This document shows, piece after piece, positions 28,011 to 35,941 of a stretch of DNA of 64,000 nt. A model generated the notes under the pieces. The model was not told the DNA's origin. It saw only the letters and a program-made list of their open reading frames with translations, and searched no databases. A program made the position numbers and the translations under genes. Each line of letters starts with the position of its first letter. The first letter of the stretch is position 1. Source of the stretch: JAEUTH01 sp039931675 (lineage in GTDB: Bacteria; Bacteroidota; Bacteroidia; AKYH767-A; OLB10); NCBI GenBank assembly GCA_039931675.1, contig JBDTRM010000170.1:1-64000 (forward strand), read 5' to 3'.

Positions 28011-28577
28011 ATGATACAGGAACAAACATATACAGGTATTAAAAGCTATAGAATTTTACTTTGGTTTGCAATGGTAAGCATGCTGATGATTTTCGGAGCT
28101 TATACCAGTGCATACATTGTACGCATGAGCGATGGCAACTGGACCATCTTTCAATTGCCTAAAATGTTTTTATATTCAACCATTACAATTTTATTGAGCA
28201 GCATACCTATGCAATTTTCAGTGTATGCAGCTAAGAGGAACAGAACCGATTTAGTAAAAACATCACTGCTGTTTACATTTGGGTTGGGATTAATTTTTGT
28301 TTTGCTCCAATTTTTAGGATGGATTGATATGATACACCGTAATTTATTTTTTGTTGCCAACGATCCATCAACATCATTTGTTTACGTGATTTCAGGAGTT
28401 CATTTGGCTCACCTTGCCGGTGGAATTATTTATCTCGTTTATGTTAACTACAATGCCCTTTTCGAAAAATATAATTCAGGCAATTACTTTGCTTTAACGC
28501 AATGTGCAACATTTTGGCACTTTTTGGGAGGGCTGTGGCTTTACCTGTATTTGTTTTTATTGTATGCAGGAAAATAA
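28011..28577 (+). CDS. Cytochrome c oxidase subunit III (short, five-helix type)
   Basis: Subunit III of a heme-copper oxidase, 188 residues with five predicted membrane helices. It is recognised by SDGNWTIFQLP, the ISGVHLAHLAGGIIYLVY helix and the C-terminal FWHFLGGLWLYLYLFLLYAG, which is the family's conserved last helix. The length is that of the five-helix bacterial subunits rather than the seven-helix mitochondrial form, so it is not truncated. In many Bacteroidota two subunit III-like genes follow ctaB with an SCO1 gene; here only one is present before an unrelated gene. Confidence 0.88.
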   Translation: MIQEQTYTGIKSYRILLWFAMVSMLMIFGAYTSAYIVRMSDGNWTIFQLPKMFLYSTITILLSSIPMQFSVYAAKRNRTDLVKTSLLFTFGLGLIFVLLQFLGWIDMIHRNLFFVANDPSTSFVYVISGVHLAHLAGGIIYLVYVNYNALFEKYNSGNYFALTQCATFWHFLGGLWLYLYLFLLYAGK

Positions 28578-28600
28578 TTTTCAACCAAAAGTTGAATTAC

Positions 28601-28640
28601 AAAAAGTCCTCAGCCAAATGAAATATGGTTGAGGATTTTT
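28601..28640 (+). terminator. Terminator after subunit III gene
   Basis: CCTCAGCCA and TGGTTGAGG pair (with G-T wobble) around an AATGAAATA loop, flanked by AAAAA upstream and TTTTT downstream. Confidence 0.8.
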
Positions 28641-28746
28641 AATTTATATAATTATCAGTTCTCTTGTAACTTTTTGTTCACCCAGTGCGTATTATTCAAA
28701 AAAGCACAGAGCTTTTACAAATAGAAATACATAACACTAAACAAAT

Positions 28747-30111
28747 ATGAAAAATCTTATTTCAACATTCTTCACACTTATTATCCTTACCAATATATCC
28801 CTGGCCCAGAATGAGGTTAGCGGTAGTTTTAACGAAATAAAAATTTCAGGCTCGGCAAAAATTTTTATAAGCCAGGGAGCACAAAGCACTGTGACCATAT
28901 CAGGCAGTCAGAATTTAGGCGGCATAAATATTTCGAACAATAAGTTACACATAAGCAGTGTATTTCACGATCCGATTTATGTGCACATACCTGAACTCAA
29001 TAAAGTTGACATCAGTGGTAATGGCGAAATAATTATGGATTCATTATTTAATATTGATAATCTCAAATTGGATGTTTCAGGTAATTGCAAAACTGATTTG
29101 AATATTAAAGGAGGAACAATTCAGTTAGATGTAAGCGGAAATTTTACAGGTGATATTAAAGGCACAGCAGATGCGCTGAAGGTAAATGCATCAGGCCGTG
29201 CTAATGTTTATGCTGAAAATTTAGTTGTGAAAAATTGTGACGTAAACGTAAGCGGATTATCTAAAGTACAGGTTGATGTTAAGGACTCGCTTAACACGCG
29301 CATAAGCGGCAAAGGAACTGTAGTTTACAAAACACCACCGGCATATATTAATACCGATAACAGCGGCCTTGCACGCATGGGCGATTGCAATTCATCAGCA
29401 CATGACACTACCAGAATACTTTTTGGAAAAACTACCGTACTCATCATTGGCAATGACGGCAATTATGGATGGCAATCTAAGGATGGCCCTCGCAAGGCTC
29501 AGTTTCATTGGGCCGGAGTTGAAATGGGATTCAATAATTATCTTAACAGCGATAATAAATTTGATGTGCCTCCGGGTTATGGTTATCTTGATTTAAATAC
29601 AGGCAAATCAGTTTTTGTTAACCTAAATATTTTCGAATATAAATTTAAACTCTATCACGAATACATTATGTTAGGAACCGGTTTTGGTTTCTCATTCCGT
29701 AATTATTACTTTGTTAATAAAGATTCCATTCTTGTTGCCGATGCTGAAGTTGTGAGTGCAGCGCCTGCCCAAAGAAGTTATACCAAGAATAAACTTGCTG
29801 TTGATTATATCTCCATCCCTTTGCTGTTAGAATTTAATACCAGCCGTTACAATAAAAACTCCTTTCACTTTGGAGGTGGCATCGTGTTTAATTACAAAAT
29901 TGGTTCTCGTGTTAAACTGAAATACGATGACGGTAAAGAAAAAATACATAATAGTTTCAACTTGCGCCCTGTTGAGTTTGATGCACGTGCGCACATTGGT
30001 TATGGCGAATTAAATTTGTTTGCCACATACAGTTTGCAAACTTTATTTAAAGACAATCGCGGGCCTGAGTTAACACCGATAACATTTGGAATAACCCTGG
30101 GAGGATGGTAG
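28747..30111 (+). CDS. Head-GIN domain (DUF2807) protein with outer-membrane barrel-like C-terminus
   Basis: A 454-residue secreted protein. After the signal peptide (MKNLISTFFTLIILTNISLAQ) comes a head-GIN/DUF2807 beta-helix domain at about 22-210, with repeated short strands such as KISGSAKIFISQGAQ, DISGNGEI, DVSGN.. and NVSGLSKV. Residues about 250-454 look like an outer-membrane beta-barrel of the PorT/OmpW-like kind: alternating strands with aromatic ends (AGVEMGFNNYL, LGTGFGFSFRNYYF, FHFGGGIVFNYKIG) and a final ITFGITLGGW. The combination suggests an outer-membrane protein with a surface or periplasmic beta-helix. Specific function unknown. Confidence 0.7.
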   Translation: MKNLISTFFTLIILTNISLAQNEVSGSFNEIKISGSAKIFISQGAQSTVTISGSQNLGGINISNNKLHISSVFHDPIYVHIPELNKVDISGNGEIIMDSLFNIDNLKLDVSGNCKTDLNIKGGTIQLDVSGNFTGDIKGTADALKVNASGRANVYAENLVVKNCDVNVSGLSKVQVDVKDSLNTRISGKGTVVYKTPPAYINTDNSGLARMGDCNSSAHDTTRILFGKTTVLIIGNDGNYGWQSKDGPRKAQFHWAGVEMGFNNYLNSDNKFDVPPGYGYLDLNTGKSVFVNLNIFEYKFKLYHEYIMLGTGFGFSFRNYYFVNKDSILVADAEVVSAAPAQRSYTKNKLAVDYISIPLLLEFNTSRYNKNSFHFGGGIVFNYKIGSRVKLKYDDGKEKIHNSFNLRPVEFDARAHIGYGELNLFATYSLQTLFKDNRGPELTPITFGITLGGW

Positions 30112-30187
30112 AAATTGGTTTGAGATTTTTAAATCGTAATTCCATATTCAATTGTTCTTAGCTCTTAATCAATATTGAAAAGTTAAA

Positions 30188-30219
30188 AAAGAGGCTGCTC
30201 AATCTGAGACAGCCTCTTT
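30188..30219. terminator. Bidirectional terminator between convergent genes
   Basis: AAAGAGGCTG and CAGCCTCTTT form a 10-bp perfect stem around a 12-nt loop. Read on the minus strand it is followed by a T-run, so it mainly ends the C10 peptidase transcript. It lies between convergent genes (stops at 30111 plus and 30247 minus). Confidence 0.8.
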
Positions 30220-30246
30220 ACATTTAATAAAAACCAAATTGAGAGT

Positions 30247-31941
30247 TTACATTTTCACAAAACGTGAATTGAATTTTTCACCATTCGAAAAAAAATTAAT
30301 CAAATACACACCCGGCTTTAATTGCGATACATCAATTTCATTTTGAAGGGTGGAGGGTTTTAAAACAAGTTGTCCCATAGCATCAAATACTTCGCATCTA
30401 TCAATTGGTGCATTCAAACTTAGTTTTAGTTTATCCGATGTTGGATTGGGAGCAACCGCAAGAGTTTGTTTGCTTTCGTCCGTTTCATTTTCGTGAGACG
30501 AATTCTGTCCAATTCTATAAGTCTTGCAACCTTGAATTTTTGCAGTGAAATTTGCATTGCTGTTGGTGTTGAAACCTTGTGTTAAAGTTATGTTGTTGGC
30601 TGCTGTATAACCTATATTAAGATTGCTAACAGATGATCTACTTGACGTGATGTAATCAGATGCCTGGTAGGTATTATCATTAAATTCAATTCCGGTGAGG
30701 TTCCAATTTGGATTACAATCAGAGAGCGTACCCGGCCAAATACCAACTATCACCGCCTGACCGCTGTTGAAATTATTCCCGTTCGGGTTAAGGTTTCCAA
30801 CATCGAAATAGCCATTCGCTGAACCTCCCCAACCCCAATTCATGTGAAAAAAATTGAATGCGTCATAACCATCACAAACCCAGGAATGACCACCATTAGG
30901 ACCATCACCGCGATAATGAACAGGTCTTGCTGCATTGATTTCACTTTCAAGTAAATTTTGCCAGTCTGTAGTAGTATAAAAGAACTTATAGGCACTCCCA
31001 AGCGTGTTGCGATAACCGAAATAATCAACATAAGCACTTTCTGCACTTGGCGAACCACCAACGGTAGAAGAAGCGCTACCACCTTCGGTAGCGTCACCAT
31101 AGTCCATTTCTACTGCCACACCGCAATGGTACATCAGTATATCTATTGCATTATTGGTGGAACCGGTTACTGCATCAGGCATCTGTGACCAATTGTAAGT
31201 GGTAGCACCAAAATTTGCAGATTGATTCCCATAAATATATCCACTGTTAGAATTCGTGCAGCTATAAGAATGAGAACCGGTACCATGTATAGGAGAATTC
31301 CAGTATTTCATTATCTGCGCCATTGCTGTTGCCACACATCCTGTTAATGTACGTTGTGCGTGAAGATTATTGTAAGGACATAGCGAATTATAATGGTCCA
31401 CTCCACCAATATTCATTGACTGGTCCCATGCGGTAGTAAGTAGAGGAAAAACTGAACCCGACATTGGTTTCATTATGTTAGCTCCGCTTTTATATGCAGT
31501 CCATAAATCTGAAACTCTTATATCGGCTTTCACATTCTCCTTTAATGCACTGAGAATTTGTTTGCGTATATCAATCATCCAATCGCTTACTCCATAATAA
31601 TTTGTATTTTGCATATCAAAATCCGATTCGGTAGAGTAAGCGATAACAGGTTCGAGATTATCATCGCCTGTTACAATAACAAAAGCTTTAACTGAGAGGA
31701 AATTGAAAATATAAAAATCAACAGTTCCATCAGGTTCAACTTGTTTGTAATGCAAAGTTGCTTTCACTACAGTTCTGCCAGTTTCTGATTTTAAGAAATT
31801 AACGGCAACAGTATTGGCTTGCTGCTCGGTTATTTGAGCAGCATACATAATGTTAGCCATTAAAATCGGGATTAACAGCATTATATACTTTCGTTTTATC
31901 ATTCGCATTTGAACAGATAAACAACTAAATAGCTTTTTCAT
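30247..31941 (-). CDS. C10 family (streptopain-like) cysteine peptidase, T9SS-secreted
   Basis: Predicted secreted cysteine protease of 564 residues. An N-terminal signal region (MIKRKYIMLLIPILMANIMYA; the exact start among three ATGs is uncertain) is followed by a propeptide of the Spi/C10 type (residues about 35-150). The catalytic domain has LLTTAWDQ, the nucleophile in TGCVATAMAQIM (Cys near 202), the His in GGHSWVCDGYD (near 352) and the family NWGWGG motif. The C-terminus holds a linker with many Asn and a T9SS type A domain (VAPNPTSDKLKLSL to the end). C10 peptidases such as SpeB and interpain are secreted as zymogens. The gene starts 33 bp after the stop of the upstream tail-fibre-like gene, so the two probably form an operon. 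Confidence 0.88.
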   Translation of the reverse strand: MKKLFSCLSVQMRMIKRKYIMLLIPILMANIMYAAQITEQQANTVAVNFLKSETGRTVVKATLHYKQVEPDGTVDFYIFNFLSVKAFVIVTGDDNLEPVIAYSTESDFDMQNTNYYGVSDWMIDIRKQILSALKENVKADIRVSDLWTAYKSGANIMKPMSGSVFPLLTTAWDQSMNIGGVDHYNSLCPYNNLHAQRTLTGCVATAMAQIMKYWNSPIHGTGSHSYSCTNSNSGYIYGNQSANFGATTYNWSQMPDAVTGSTNNAIDILMYHCGVAVEMDYGDATEGGSASSTVGGSPSAESAYVDYFGYRNTLGSAYKFFYTTTDWQNLLESEINAARPVHYRGDGPNGGHSWVCDGYDAFNFFHMNWGWGGSANGYFDVGNLNPNGNNFNSGQAVIVGIWPGTLSDCNPNWNLTGIEFNDNTYQASDYITSSRSSVSNLNIGYTAANNITLTQGFNTNSNANFTAKIQGCKTYRIGQNSSHENETDESKQTLAVAPNPTSDKLKLSLNAPIDRCEVFDAMGQLVLKPSTLQNEIDVSQLKPGVYLINFFSNGEKFNSRFVKM

Positions 31942-31974
31942 ATTCTTTTTTTTTATTTTATTGTTGAATGAATA

Positions 31975-33444
31975 TTACTTGCCAAGTGAAGAAAGTTTTG
32001 ATTTGATTACATCATTTTCTTCTTTTAGTTGTATGATGTATAAAGTGAGCTCTTCAATTTTCTGCATCATTTTGTTTTGCATTTCGCCAACTGCAATACC
32101 ATTATTTTCTACTTCGCATGCTGATGGAATTCCCGGTAAATGACCGTTTGCTTCAATTGATTTTTTCAAATCGCTGATTGACGTTAATTGATAATCTTTC
32201 TTGAAAACAAAATCAGGCCAGCTTCCCTGAGCTGCAACTCTCAATTCAGTACATATAACTTTTCCATTAACTGAAAGTTTGTATCCATTGGCAACCTGGC
32301 CTCCACCAATAGCAACACGCTGGTTGTTTATATCAGCAATAATAACGTTAGAAGTACTCAAACCACCTCTTATGTAAGTGTCTTCGTTAACACCTTGACA
32401 AAAGTGCGATGCAAATCCTGTGCTGGTTCCCCAAAAACTTGCTGCAGCGCTTGTGCCTGCTTTTAGAGTTACATCTAAAGTGCTTATGGCAGATGAATTA
32501 TTAATGCCGACAGCGCCTGTAGCATGTATAATAAATGGTACAGTTTGGGTTACAAATTGATCCGCGGCAGTAGCATTACTGCTGGTAAAAAAGGATAGAT
32601 AGCCTGCCGCAGGGTCAAATGACATTTGAAAACCATAACCCGGCTGCATTGATTTCCATCCTGTAGATGCGTAATAGGAATTAAACCCGATGCTTGGCCA
32701 GTTTTGAACCAATGAAATTCCTGTAGAGCCCTGTCCGAAAATTGCATTGGTTTTTCCAACGTTGCCGCTAACCACCAATTTTGCACGGCTTGGGTCATTA
32801 GTTCCAATACCAACGTTTCCTACACTTTCCAAAATACCAGTAGTTTTGGTGCAAAGGATTAAATTTCCCGGAGTCAACCCGAAAAAAGTCAGTGGAGCAA
32901 ATGGCTTAATATTCATATCATTCCCGGTTTGAAACATATCACAGGAGTTTGTATTGCCAAAGGTCATAGAACCTGAGTGAATTGTTATTTTATTAGTGGT
33001 GCCTCCTATTGTCATAGCATCACTGCCCATAATTTGATTATTAATTACATAATCTGGCGAGCCGGTTGCATTTACGGTAAGTCCTGTTTTCCACTGTGGC
33101 ACACCGGTTTGTGTATAGCGTGTAATAGCTTCGAATCCATTGGCTGCGCGGTCAATAGTAAGTTGAGCACCATCACCTGTTGATTTTACAAGCACATCAG
33201 TAAGCCCGCTTTTTTGAACTTGTAAGGTGGAGGTTGGATTGGTAATACCAATACCAACCTGCCCGCTCTTCTTAACGGTAATGCGCGTTGCATTGTTAGT
33301 AATGATGTTAAGGTTTTGATTGGTGGTGTTGCCCAATACGCTCGTTGCTGTCGGTGCATTGCCGCCCAGGTTCCATGATTGCGCTGTCGCAAAATTGTGG
33401 GATAAGAATAGAATCGTTACGATTCCGAGGAGATTTTTTTTCAT
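31975..33444 (-). CDS. Tail-fibre-like surface protein with C-terminal coiled coil
   Basis: A 489-residue secreted protein with a signal peptide (MKKNLLGIVTILFLSHNFATAQ). The body has repeated IT.KKSGQVGIGITNPTS.L.V-like phrases (VGIGTNDPS..KLVVSGN, VAIGG...YKLSVNGKV), typical of the beta-solenoid shafts of Bacteroidota tail-fibre-like proteins. Near residue 406 is WPDFVFKKDYQLTSI, then LKKSIEANGHLPGIPSA and GIAVGEMQNKMMQKIEELTLYIIQLKEEN, a conserved C-terminal unit ending in a coiled coil that probably trimerises. It has no T9SS domain. It is the first gene of an operon with the C10 peptidase. Function unknown; adhesion is an inference. Confidence 0.68.
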   Translation of the reverse strand: MKKNLLGIVTILFLSHNFATAQSWNLGGNAPTATSVLGNTTNQNLNIITNNATRITVKKSGQVGIGITNPTSTLQVQKSGLTDVLVKSTGDGAQLTIDRAANGFEAITRYTQTGVPQWKTGLTVNATGSPDYVINNQIMGSDAMTIGGTTNKITIHSGSMTFGNTNSCDMFQTGNDMNIKPFAPLTFFGLTPGNLILCTKTTGILESVGNVGIGTNDPSRAKLVVSGNVGKTNAIFGQGSTGISLVQNWPSIGFNSYYASTGWKSMQPGYGFQMSFDPAAGYLSFFTSSNATAADQFVTQTVPFIIHATGAVGINNSSAISTLDVTLKAGTSAAASFWGTSTGFASHFCQGVNEDTYIRGGLSTSNVIIADINNQRVAIGGGQVANGYKLSVNGKVICTELRVAAQGSWPDFVFKKDYQLTSISDLKKSIEANGHLPGIPSACEVENNGIAVGEMQNKMMQKIEELTLYIIQLKEENDVIKSKLSSLGK

Positions 33445-33486
33445 AAGAATTAATTTTTAGTTTTTTGAATTATTTAAATTATGATC

Positions 33487-33537
33487 CAAAAGTCGCGGGT
33501 GCGGAAAGCAAAAAAAACCACATAAAAAGGGGGGAGA
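33487..33537 (-). promoter_or_regulatory. Promoter/activator region shared with the 38.2-kb adhesin operon
   Basis: Plus-strand CCACATAAAAAGGGGGG (33518-33534) stands exactly 22 bp from CAAAAGTCG (33487-33495). The same two words with the same 22-bp gap occur at 38202-38218 and 38171-38179. On the minus strand this reads as a C-run site followed by CGACTTTTG, one base off a TAnnTTTG -7 box, upstream of the gene at 33444. Confidence 0.65.
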
Positions 33538-33623
33538 TTTGTTTTGAGTTTGCTGTTTGTTGTTTGGGGTCGGTCGTGTTACTTTAAGATTGAAGGCGTA
33601 TAGTTTTGGGTGGCGTATAAAGG

Positions 33624-33661
33624 GCAATAGAGGCTGCCATAAATTTGACAGCCTCTATTGC
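33624..33661 (-). terminator. Hairpin after the first S74 adhesin gene
   Basis: GCAATAGAGGCTG pairs perfectly over 13 bp with CAGCCTCTATTGC. It lies just beyond the stop of the minus-strand gene ending at 33677. The T-tract on the minus strand is weak, so termination is probable but not certain. Confidence 0.6.
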
Positions 33662-33676
33662 ATTTGGAAAGAGATT

Positions 33677-35881
33677 TTATTCCACAAGCAACTTTTGTGA
33701 TTGCACCAATTCATTTTGATTGAACAGTTGCAACAAATAAGTTCCGGAATTTAATGATGAGGTTTTCAAATCAAAAATTGAATTGCCATTAACATTGTAA
33801 GTGTTTATTTGTTTTCCAGTTGCATCAATAACCTTTAGGATATATGTTTGACTTTTATCTGATGATGTGATTGAAATCTTTGCAATATCTTTTGCAGGGT
33901 TAGGAGAAATAATTAATTGGGTTGATGAAGTATTTTGTGAACTTGTTTTTTGATTAATGGTAAGTGCGTTCAATTGTTTTTGCATTTCAATTAATGCAGA
34001 TTTCAATTCTTCATTTTGTTGCGAAAGTTCCTGTACCGATTTTACTAATGGGACAACAAATTTTTCATACGAAAGGCTATAATTGTCAACTTCACTTTCT
34101 GGATGATGGATGCCATTAAAATTATATCCGGTTTTTAATGCAGCAGCTTGTACTTCCTGTGCTATGAAACCCGTTTGTCTTATTGCGCTTGCTTTTTCAA
34201 GCCCATCTTTCATCATTTCAATTTGTTCTGTACGCATACTATCAGAAAAATTCTGTCGCAAAAACTCTTCAAACTTTTTGTTATCGAAATTATAAACCAC
34301 CGGACGCAATGCATTTATAAACTCAAGCCCTTTTACTTCTTCTTTTACATTAAATTTAAATCGTCCATCAGAAGTTGTCCATGAACCTGCATTTGATTCT
34401 ACAACTGTAATAGAACTATTGCCTATTCTTACTTTATCCGTTGCATTAACAACTGCATAATAGCCAAGTGCCATTGCATTTCCTAATGACCCAGTAGCAA
34501 CGTCAGCATTTCTTCCCAAACCTATATTACCGTACCCACCTACGTTGTAATAAAGTGCTTGATTCCCATTTGCAGTGTTACCAGAGCCAGTATTTGAAAA
34601 AAGTGCCTGGTATCCATTTGCAGTATTATTATAGCCGCTGATATTTGAATAGAGCGCATTGTAACCAAAAGCGGAGTTGGGGCCTCCGGTGGTATTTGAG
34701 TATAAAGCATACATTCCGGCTGCTGTGTTATAAGACCCATCTGTATTATTTTCCAAAGCATTGGCACCAAAAGCAGAATTGTTGTTGCCATAACCAAAAG
34801 AAAAATTACCAGAACCATTCGATAATGCATGATAACCACATGCTGTATTATAGTCTTGACCTATAACTGAGAATAATGCACTTGTACCTATTCCGGTATT
34901 ACCAACACCAGTGGAATTTGAAGACAATGCACCTGTACCAAAAGCGGAGTTCTCTTCACCTGTTGTATTTGAGTATAATGCACTGTTACCAGAGGCTGTA
35001 TTATTAAAACCTGTTGTATTTGTTTGCAGAGCATATACACCAGATGCAGAATTTCCATAGCCTGTTGTATTGGCGTAAAGTGCATAGCTGCCTGTTGCAG
35101 TGTTTTCATTTCCGGTTGTGTTTGAAAATAATGTGAGATTTCCGATTGCAGTATTACCTCCCCCTGTTGTATTGTTATACAATACTTCAAAACCGTTTGC
35201 AACATTAGTTCCTCCCGATGTATTATTTATCAATGCTGCATAACCTGTTGCAGTATTATTATTGCCAATGGTATTATAAACCAAACTGTTTTCGCCAACA
35301 GCCACGTTTGAATTTCCTGTGGTATTGAATTTTAAAACATTGCTGCCTATTGCTGTATTGTAGCCACCCGTTCCGGTACTGCCTGCACTTTCGCCAATGA
35401 TGGTATTTACACCTGATTTATAACTCATCATTTTTTTTCCGTTTAAAAACAAGCCGCCTTTGAGATAAATATTTTTCCACGCAAGTGCAGAGGTTCCTAA
35501 ATCAAATGTGTTACTCGCATTTGGTTTTAGCGATTGATTAATTGAAGTTGTTGCAAGATTAGATAAGGCAGTGTTTGCACCCGATGCTGTGCCCGATACG
35601 GCAGTCCACGCTGTTCCGTTGTAATAATAAAAACCTTGCGTGCTGTTGGTTTGATAAATCATCAAGCCAGTGGCCGGTGTTGCAATAGCATCTCGTTGCG
35701 TTAGTGTCATGCGTGGAATAAGCAAACCTTTTGCAGTGCTTTTTATTTCAAGCAGGGCAGATGTGTTTGGTGTTGCCGTTCCAATACCTGCGCTGCCTGT
35801 GGCTGGAAATGTGTTTTGTGCAAATACATTTGAATGTGAAATAAACAGAATAATGATAATTCTTAATAGATTTTTTTTCAT
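33677..35881 (-). CDS. 17-residue-repeat adhesin with peptidase S74 chaperone domain and T9SS signal
   Basis: Predicted trimeric surface adhesin, 734 residues. After the signal peptide (MKKNLLRIIIILFISHSNVFAQ) comes a GLLIPRMTLTQRDAIATPATG module, then about 17 repeats of 17 residues (NTTGxxNTAxGxxALxx, about 155-470), a YadA-head-like left-handed beta-roll. The peptidase S74 domain starts near 503 with SDGRFK, which contains the Ser-Lys pair used for self-cleavage in phage endosialidases; GLEFINALRPVVYNF and TGFIAQEVQAAA follow. A coiled coil (VQELSQQNEELKSALIEMQKQ) and a T9SS type A domain (ISPNPAKDIAKISI) end it. In phages S74 folds and trims tail spikes. It is a tandem paralogue of the next upstream gene and is probably cotranscribed with it (60-bp gap). 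Confidence 0.8.
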   Translation of the reverse strand: MKKNLLRIIIILFISHSNVFAQNTFPATGSAGIGTATPNTSALLEIKSTAKGLLIPRMTLTQRDAIATPATGLMIYQTNSTQGFYYYNGTAWTAVSGTASGANTALSNLATTSINQSLKPNASNTFDLGTSALAWKNIYLKGGLFLNGKKMMSYKSGVNTIIGESAGSTGTGGYNTAIGSNVLKFNTTGNSNVAVGENSLVYNTIGNNNTATGYAALINNTSGGTNVANGFEVLYNNTTGGGNTAIGNLTLFSNTTGNENTATGSYALYANTTGYGNSASGVYALQTNTTGFNNTASGNSALYSNTTGEENSAFGTGALSSNSTGVGNTGIGTSALFSVIGQDYNTACGYHALSNGSGNFSFGYGNNNSAFGANALENNTDGSYNTAAGMYALYSNTTGGPNSAFGYNALYSNISGYNNTANGYQALFSNTGSGNTANGNQALYYNVGGYGNIGLGRNADVATGSLGNAMALGYYAVVNATDKVRIGNSSITVVESNAGSWTTSDGRFKFNVKEEVKGLEFINALRPVVYNFDNKKFEEFLRQNFSDSMRTEQIEMMKDGLEKASAIRQTGFIAQEVQAAALKTGYNFNGIHHPESEVDNYSLSYEKFVVPLVKSVQELSQQNEELKSALIEMQKQLNALTINQKTSSQNTSSTQLIISPNPAKDIAKISITSSDKSQTYILKVIDATGKQINTYNVNGNSIFDLKTSSLNSGTYLLQLFNQNELVQSQKLLVE

Positions 35882-35898
35882 TGTTAGAAGTTTTTAGT

Positions 35899-35912
35899 GC
35901 GATAGCTATCGG
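35899..35912. repeat. CGATAGCTATCG palindrome between the two adhesin genes
   Basis: A perfect 12-bp palindrome (35900-35911) of the CCCGATAGCTATCGGG family, in the 60-bp gap between tandem minus-strand genes. A related half-degenerate copy (CCGATTATCGGGA) lies near 38143-38155, upstream of the second gene. Confidence 0.5.
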
Positions 35913-35941
35913 AATGAATTGTTTTTAAAAGTATAAATTTT

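Noticed and set aside
28011..28577. Truncated subunit III gene
   Set aside because: Five-helix subunits of about 190 residues are a normal bacterial form, and the conserved last helix is present.
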